This document shows, piece by piece, positions 59,753 to 64,000 of a DNA stretch of 64,000 bases. The first letter of the stretch is position 1. The number at the start of each line of letters is the position of its first letter. Under the pieces are notes generated by a model, which saw only the letters and a list, made by a program, of their open reading frames with translations, was not told where the DNA came from and searched no databases. The position numbers were made by a program, and so were the translations under genes. The stretch is from Curtobacterium flaccumfaciens (GTDB lineage: Bacteria > Actinomycetota > Actinomycetes > Actinomycetales > Microbacteriaceae), in assembly GCF_004361695.1 (NCBI RefSeq), contig NZ_SNVW01000001.1, positions 1 to 64,000 on the forward strand, in the 5' to 3' direction.

Positions 59753-61371
59753 CCGCGCTCGACCTCGCCGGCCTCTCCGTCGCCATCGGCGGCACGCCCG
59801 TCGTCCACGACGTCGCGCTGCGCGTCGAGTCCGGCGAGTGCGTCGCCCTCGTCGGTGCCTCCGGCTCCGGCAAGACCGTCACGGCACGCGCCGCGCTCGG
59901 GCTCTCCGCGCCCGGGTCCTCGGTGCGCGTCGACCGGCTCACCGTCGCCGGGCTCGACGTCCGCGCCTTCTCCGACCGACGGTGGCGTCGCGTGCGCGGG
60001 TCGCGGGTCGGCTACGTCGGCCAGGAGGCACTCGGCGCCCTGGACCCGCTTCGGCCCGTCGGGCGCGAGGTCGCCGACGCCCTCCGCCTCCACACCCACA
60101 TGAGCGCCGTCGCCCGGGTGGACGCGGTCCGCGCCGCACTCGAGGCGGTGGGGCTCGACCCCGCGCTCGCGACCGACGGACGGCTCGCCGGCACCCTGTC
60201 GGGCGGGATGCGGCAGCGTGCGCTCATCGCGGCCGCGACGGTGGCGTCCCCGGAGCTCGTCGTGGCGGACGAACCCACGACGGCGCTCGACGCCGGGGTG
60301 GCCGTCACCGTGATGGAGCAGCTCCGTGCGGCACAGGCGGGCGGGGCCGGACTGCTGGTGATCACGCACGACCTCGGGCTGGTCGCGGGGTGGGCGGACC
60401 GCGTGGTGGTCATGCACGAGGGGCGTGTCGTGGAGGAGGGACCGGTGGCTGCGGTGTTCGCGGGGCCGCGGCACGAGGCCACTCGGGCGTTGGTGCGGGC
60501 CGCCTCGCACGGTGCGGTGTCGGGCTCCGCCGGGGCTTCGCACGGTGCGAGGCCCGCGGCGGGCGCTGGCTCGCACGGTGCGGGGTCGGTCCTGGCCGCG
60601 TCGGGACTCGCCCGCGCGTTCGATGGGGTCCCCGCCGTCACCGACGTGTCGTTCGAGCTCGCCCGGGGCCGGGTGCTCGGCGTGATCGGTGCGTCGGGCT
60701 CCGGCAAGACCACGATCGCGCGGATGCTCCTCGGCCTCGAGACCCCGGACACCGGCACGGTCACGCTCGACGGCGAACCGTGGGTCCCGCTCGACGAACG
60801 CGATCGCCGACCCCGACGGCAGCGGATGGCCGCCGTCGTGCAGGACCCCGGCCCGACCTTCGACGAGCGGTGGAGCGTCGAGCGGGTGCTCGCGGACGCG
60901 TTCACGGGTGGTGGCGAACGGTCGGCGGGCGGGGACCTCGGCGAGCGGGTCGATGCCGCACTCGCACAGGTCGGGCTCGACCCCGTCCTGCGCCGACGGT
61001 CGCCGCTGACGTTGTCCGGCGGGCAGCGTCAACGGCTCGCGATCGCCCGCGCGCTGGCGACGACGCTCGAGGTGATCGTGCTCGACGAACCCGTCACGGC
61101 GCTCGACGCCACGGTGCAGGACGCCGTGCTGACGCTGCTCGAACGACTGCGGGACGAGACCGGGGTGGCGATGGTGTTCGTGTCGCACGACCTGCGGGCC
61201 GTGCGCCGGGTGGCCGACGACGTGCTCGTCGTGCACGAGGGCCGCGTGGTGGAGCAGGGACCGGCCGCACGGGTCTTCGACCGACCCGCGCACGCCGTGA
61301 CGGCGCGGTTGCTGCGCGCGGCCGAGCGGCTCGCGGCGGGACCGCAGCCCGACGAGGCCGGCGCGGCCTGA
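59749..61371 (+). CDS. fused double ABC ATPase (DppD-DppF type)
   Basis: The 540-residue protein joins two nucleotide-binding domains in one chain. Each has Walker A GASGSGKT (residues 36-43 and near 310), an ABC signature (LSGGMRQR and LSGGQRQR) and Walker B (LVVADEPTT and VIVLDEPVT). The usual C-terminal cysteine cluster of DppD/DppF is absent. The linker (about 250-285) repeats SHGA three times, encoded by TCGCACGGTGCG copies. It powers the permeases above. A hairpin at 61430-61485 ends the operon. Confidence 0.93.
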   Translation: MTALDLAGLSVAIGGTPVVHDVALRVESGECVALVGASGSGKTVTARAALGLSAPGSSVRVDRLTVAGLDVRAFSDRRWRRVRGSRVGYVGQEALGALDPLRPVGREVADALRLHTHMSAVARVDAVRAALEAVGLDPALATDGRLAGTLSGGMRQRALIAAATVASPELVVADEPTTALDAGVAVTVMEQLRAAQAGGAGLLVITHDLGLVAGWADRVVVMHEGRVVEEGPVAAVFAGPRHEATRALVRAASHGAVSGSAGASHGARPAAGAGSHGAGSVLAASGLARAFDGVPAVTDVSFELARGRVLGVIGASGSGKTTIARMLLGLETPDTGTVTLDGEPWVPLDERDRRPRRQRMAAVVQDPGPTFDERWSVERVLADAFTGGGERSAGGDLGERVDAALAQVGLDPVLRRRSPLTLSGGQRQRLAIARALATTLEVIVLDEPVTALDATVQDAVLTLLERLRDETGVAMVFVSHDLRAVRRVADDVLVVHEGRVVEQGPAARVFDRPAHAVTARLLRAAERLAAGPQPDEAGAA

Positions 61372-61429
61372 CGGCGGCGCCGGCGCGGCCCGGCGGCGCG
61401 GTCCGGCGACGGCGCGTCCCGACGCAGTT

Positions 61430-61485
61430 TCGCGCCCAGCGACACGTCATGCGACCAACCGGCCGTGACGTGTCGCTGAGCGCGA
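61430..61485. terminator. 20-bp hairpin between convergent genes
   Basis: TCGCGCCCAGCGACACGTCA (61430-61449) pairs with TGACGTGTCGCTGAGCGCGA (61466-61485) with one mismatch and a 16-base loop. It lies between the ABC operon and the convergent symporter gene and probably ends both transcripts; no long T-tract is present. It resembles the other hairpin repeats in size but not in sequence. Confidence 0.75.
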
Positions 61486-61506
61486 GAGCTCGCAGCGGTG
61501 CCGCGC

Positions 61507-63072
61507 CTAGGAGTCTGCGGACTCCTTCTTCGCGGCGTCCGCCGAGATGATCGGGATCTCGCTCGTCGAGAAGTCCTTCGCCCAGTCCGACTGCGCGAGG
61601 TCCGACGTCGGGTCGTTGTAGTCCTCGATGACGCCCGCGATCTCGTCCTCGGAGCCGACGGTCGGGCCGGAGCCCATGAGCGGCGACGCGGCGGTCTCCT
61701 TCGTGAAGTACACCGCGACGAGGCCGATCAGGGCCGCGAGCATGAGGTAGAACGCCGGGATGTCCTCGGCCCACCCGAACCCGGAGTCCTTCGCCCAGTT
61801 GATGAGCGCCGAGGTCGCGAGCGGGGTCGTGCCGCCGAAGAGCGAGACCGACACGTTGAACGCGATCGCCAGGGCGCCGTAGCGGATGATCGTCGGGAAC
61901 AGCGCCGGCAGCGTCGAGGGCATCGTCGAGGTGAAGGTCACCAGGACCACGCCGAGGATGAGCAGGCCGGCGAAGACACCGATGCCGGTGCCGGTCTGGA
62001 CGAGCTTCAGGGCCGGCCAGGACAGCAGGATGAAGCCGATGCAGCCCGTGGCCAGGACCGGGCGACGCCCGAACTTGTCCGACAGCCGTCCGCCGAAGGT
62101 GATGACGACCATCATGAGGAGCATCACGACGACGATGAGGATGAGGCCGAACGTGGCGTTCTGCCCGAGGTTCTGCTCGAGGTAGGTCGGCATGTACGAC
62201 AGGAGCATGTAGTCGGTCACGTTGAACACGAGGACCAGGCCGATGCAGATGATGAGCGAGCGCCAGTTCTCGGCGAAGAGCTTGAGGAACGGCGTCTTCT
62301 GCCCCTCGCGCTCGGCCGCCTGCTCCTGCTGCTTCTGGAAGGCCGGGGTCTCCTCGAGCTTGAGGCGCAGGTAGAGCCCGATCAGGCCGAGCGGGCCGGC
62401 GATGATGAACGGGATGCGCCAGCCCCAGCTGAGGAGGGCGTCCTCGGACAGGCCGAACTGCAGCCCGGTGACGATCGAGGCACCGAGCACGTAGCCGGCC
62501 AGCGTGCCGAACTCGAGCCACGAGCCCATGAAGCCGCGGCGCTTGTCGGGCGAGTACTCGGCGATGAAGGTCGCGGCGCCGCCGTACTCACCACCGGTCG
62601 AGAAGCCCTGCACGAAGCGGGCGACGAGGAGCAGGATCGGTGCCCAGAACCCGATCGAGTCGTAGGACGGGATGAGGCCGATCATGAGCGTGCCGGCGGC
62701 CATCAGGATCATCGTCAGCGCGAGGACCTTCTGCCGGCCGATCCGGTCGCCGATCGGGCCGAAGACGGCGCCACCGATCGGACGCACGATGAACGCGGCC
62801 GCGAAGAAGCCGAACGTCGCCACGATGTTCGCGGCGGGGTCGCCCTGCGGCAGGAACACCTGCGAGATCGTCACGGTGAGGTAGGCGAAGATGCCGAAGT
62901 CGAACCACTCCATCGCGTTGCCGAGGGCGGCAGCCGCCACGGCGCGCTTGAGCAGCGACTCCTCGACGACGGTGACGTCGTCCTTCGTGAGATCGCGACG
63001 AGCGCGCTTCGCGGCGCCCTTCGTGCGCAACGGCCGATCGCCGTGCGGGTGGGGTGCGTTGTTCGGTGCCAA
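61507..63072 (-). CDS. MHS-family (ProP-like) proton symporter
   Basis: The 521-residue major facilitator protein has 12 helices and the metabolite:H+ symporter signature: GNAMEWFDFGIFAYLT near the start, GDRIGRQKVL between helices 2 and 3, and RFVQGFSTGGEYGGA. These match ProP-type osmolyte (proline, betaine) or dicarboxylate symporters. A charged C-terminal tail of about 50 residues follows, lacking a clear coiled coil. TTG 63072 is taken as start because GGAGG lies six bases upstream; the frame before it does not look coding. Substrate not determined. Confidence 0.88.
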   Translation of the reverse strand: MAPNNAPHPHGDRPLRTKGAAKRARRDLTKDDVTVVEESLLKRAVAAAALGNAMEWFDFGIFAYLTVTISQVFLPQGDPAANIVATFGFFAAAFIVRPIGGAVFGPIGDRIGRQKVLALTMILMAAGTLMIGLIPSYDSIGFWAPILLLVARFVQGFSTGGEYGGAATFIAEYSPDKRRGFMGSWLEFGTLAGYVLGASIVTGLQFGLSEDALLSWGWRIPFIIAGPLGLIGLYLRLKLEETPAFQKQQEQAAEREGQKTPFLKLFAENWRSLIICIGLVLVFNVTDYMLLSYMPTYLEQNLGQNATFGLILIVVVMLLMMVVITFGGRLSDKFGRRPVLATGCIGFILLSWPALKLVQTGTGIGVFAGLLILGVVLVTFTSTMPSTLPALFPTIIRYGALAIAFNVSVSLFGGTTPLATSALINWAKDSGFGWAEDIPAFYLMLAALIGLVAVYFTKETAASPLMGSGPTVGSEDEIAGVIEDYNDPTSDLAQSDWAKDFSTSEIPIISADAAKKESADS

Positions 63073-63274
63073 GTCGTTCCTCCGGTGTGCGGTGCGTCCT
63101 TCGGGCGTCCGGCGGACGGCAACGGTGCAGCTCCTGCGAACTCCGCGCTCGCCGGACAAACTCCGACAGACTACCAGGTGTCCGGCGTGTCCGACAGGGT
63201 CGTGTGCTAGGTCCACACCCGCCACCCGCCCGAGGCCGCCACGGCCGCCCGCCCGGAGCGTCGGGGGCGGCCGC

Positions 63275-63280
63275 TACGAT
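63275..63280 (+). promoter_or_regulatory. -10 hexamer TACGAT before valS
   Basis: TACGAT lies 83 bases before the valS ATG. The leader that follows has no GGTGGTACCGCG core, so valS, unlike ileS, shows no T-box here. A CGCGCGCCACGCGCGCG stretch in it can fold into a small hairpin. Confidence 0.45.
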
Positions 63281-63363
63281 TGGGGAACCGCGCGCCACGC
63301 GCGCGACATTCAGGCACCTCATCACGGACTCGGTGCCGCACACAGCGAACGGAAGGCGCAGCC

Positions 63364-64000
63364 ATGACGAAGCCCATGCCCGAGAAGCCCACGGTTGACG
63401 GGCTCGAAGACGTCTGGGGGCCCGTCTGGGAGCAGGACGGCACGTACCGCTTCGACCGCGACGCCGCGACGAAGGACGCCGTCTACTCGATCGACACCCC
63501 GCCGCCGACCGCCTCCGGTTCGCTGCACATCGGGCACGTGTTCTCGTACACGCACACCGACCTCAAGGCGCGGTACGAGCGCATGCGGGGCAAGCACGTG
63601 TTCTACCCGATGGGCTGGGACGACAACGGTCTCCCCACCGAGCGCCGCGTGCAGAACTACTACGGCGTCCGCTGCGACCCGCAGCTCCCCTACGACGGCA
63701 CCTTCGTCCCGCCGTTCGAGGGCGGGGACAACAAGTCTTCGAAGGCCGCCGACCAGATCCCGGTGTCGCGCCGCAACTTCATCGAGCTGTGCGAGCGCCT
63801 GACCGTGCAGGACGAGCAGCAGTTCGAGCACCTCTTCCGCACGCTCGGCCTGTCGGTGGACTGGACCCAGTCGTACCGGACCATCGACGACACTTCGCGG
63901 GCGAGCGCCCAGCGCGCCTTCCTCCGGAACCTCGAGCGCGGCGAGGCCTACCAGGCCGACGCCCCGACGCTCTGGGACGTCACCTTCCGCACCGCGGTCG
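63364..64000 (+). CDS. valS: valyl-tRNA synthetase, 5' part
   Basis: The first 212 codons of a class I synthetase that charges tRNA-Val; the gene runs off the window. The HIGH motif is PTASGSLHIGH near residue 50, and FYPMGWDDNGLPTERRVQNYYG with its ERRVQ variant is typical of the ValS group found in many actinobacteria. ATG 63364 has GGAAGG eight bases upstream. It is divergent from the symporter gene. Confidence 0.96.
   Translation, partial: MTKPMPEKPTVDGLEDVWGPVWEQDGTYRFDRDAATKDAVYSIDTPPPTASGSLHIGHVFSYTHTDLKARYERMRGKHVFYPMGWDDNGLPTERRVQNYYGVRCDPQLPYDGTFVPPFEGGDNKSSKAADQIPVSRRNFIELCERLTVQDEQQFEHLFRTLGLSVDWTQSYRTIDDTSRASAQRAFLRNLERGEAYQADAPTLWDVTFRTAV

Noticed and set aside
63281-63363. T-box in front of valS
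   Set aside because: The GGTGGTACCGCG core and a specifier stem are absent, in contrast to ileS.

Overview
The window is chromosomal DNA of a high-GC Gram-positive actinobacterium. The gene families and their order point to the family Microbacteriaceae, and Curtobacterium is my best guess; that guess rests on memory of similar proteins, not on a search. Supporting signs are GC-rich third codon positions, a mycoredoxin in place of classical glutaredoxins, a dnaE2-imuB-imuA mutasome, an ileS leader with a very short specifier stem, and many starts placed 6-9 bases after a TAnnnT hexamer, as in leaderless actinobacterial transcripts. I see no transposase, integrase, phage module, rRNA or CRISPR array.

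Layout. 1-5.6 kb: Pit phosphate transporter with a small membrane partner, divergent from a CPA1 Na+/H+ antiporter, then an ABC-2-like membrane protein and a small membrane protein. 5.6-12.7 kb: MTH1-like NUDIX hydrolase, a small unknown, PabC-like lyase, amidohydrolase, Fic protein, oligopeptidase B, isochorismatase-like hydrolase. 12.9-20.3 kb: CYTH-CHAD protein, mycoredoxin, SNF2-type helicase, phosphotransferase-like protein, FUSC-type membrane protein. 20.3-20.8 kb: four copies of a ~130-bp tandem repeat. 20.8-29.6 kb: two-component system, then the SOS mutasome operon read leftward behind two perfect LexA-type boxes. 29.6-32.3 kb: PabB, aldose 1-epimerase-like protein, tRNA-Ala(GGC).

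32.4-40.1 kb is one long leftward housekeeping cluster in the order rplU, rpmA, obg, proB, proA, small membrane protein, nadD, Pro/Ala-rich membrane protein, rsfS. 40.3-44.8 kb: DUF4031 protein, a hairpin-repeat region, a Q/G-rich membrane protein and RNase E/G. 45.0-48.5 kb is the most interesting accessory stretch: a VKOR-type disulfide reoxidase, two tandem DsbA-like membrane-anchored thioredoxin-fold paralogues, then two small secreted four-cysteine proteins with visibly lower GC, driven by a near-consensus promoter and closed by a strong terminator. 48.5-54.3 kb: ndk, a DUF4233-like gene, folC and ileS, with ileS behind a translational T-box. 54.4-61.4 kb: cation efflux protein, TetR regulator, and a dipeptide/nickel-type ABC operon (binding protein, two permeases, double ATPase). 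61.5-64 kb: a MetabH/ProP-type symporter and the 5' part of valS, cut by the window edge.

Many neighbours are coupled by ATGA or GTGA overlaps. The intergenic spaces carry two families of GC-rich hairpin repeats, one built on GCGCCTCCAG and one on CCGCACAAC.
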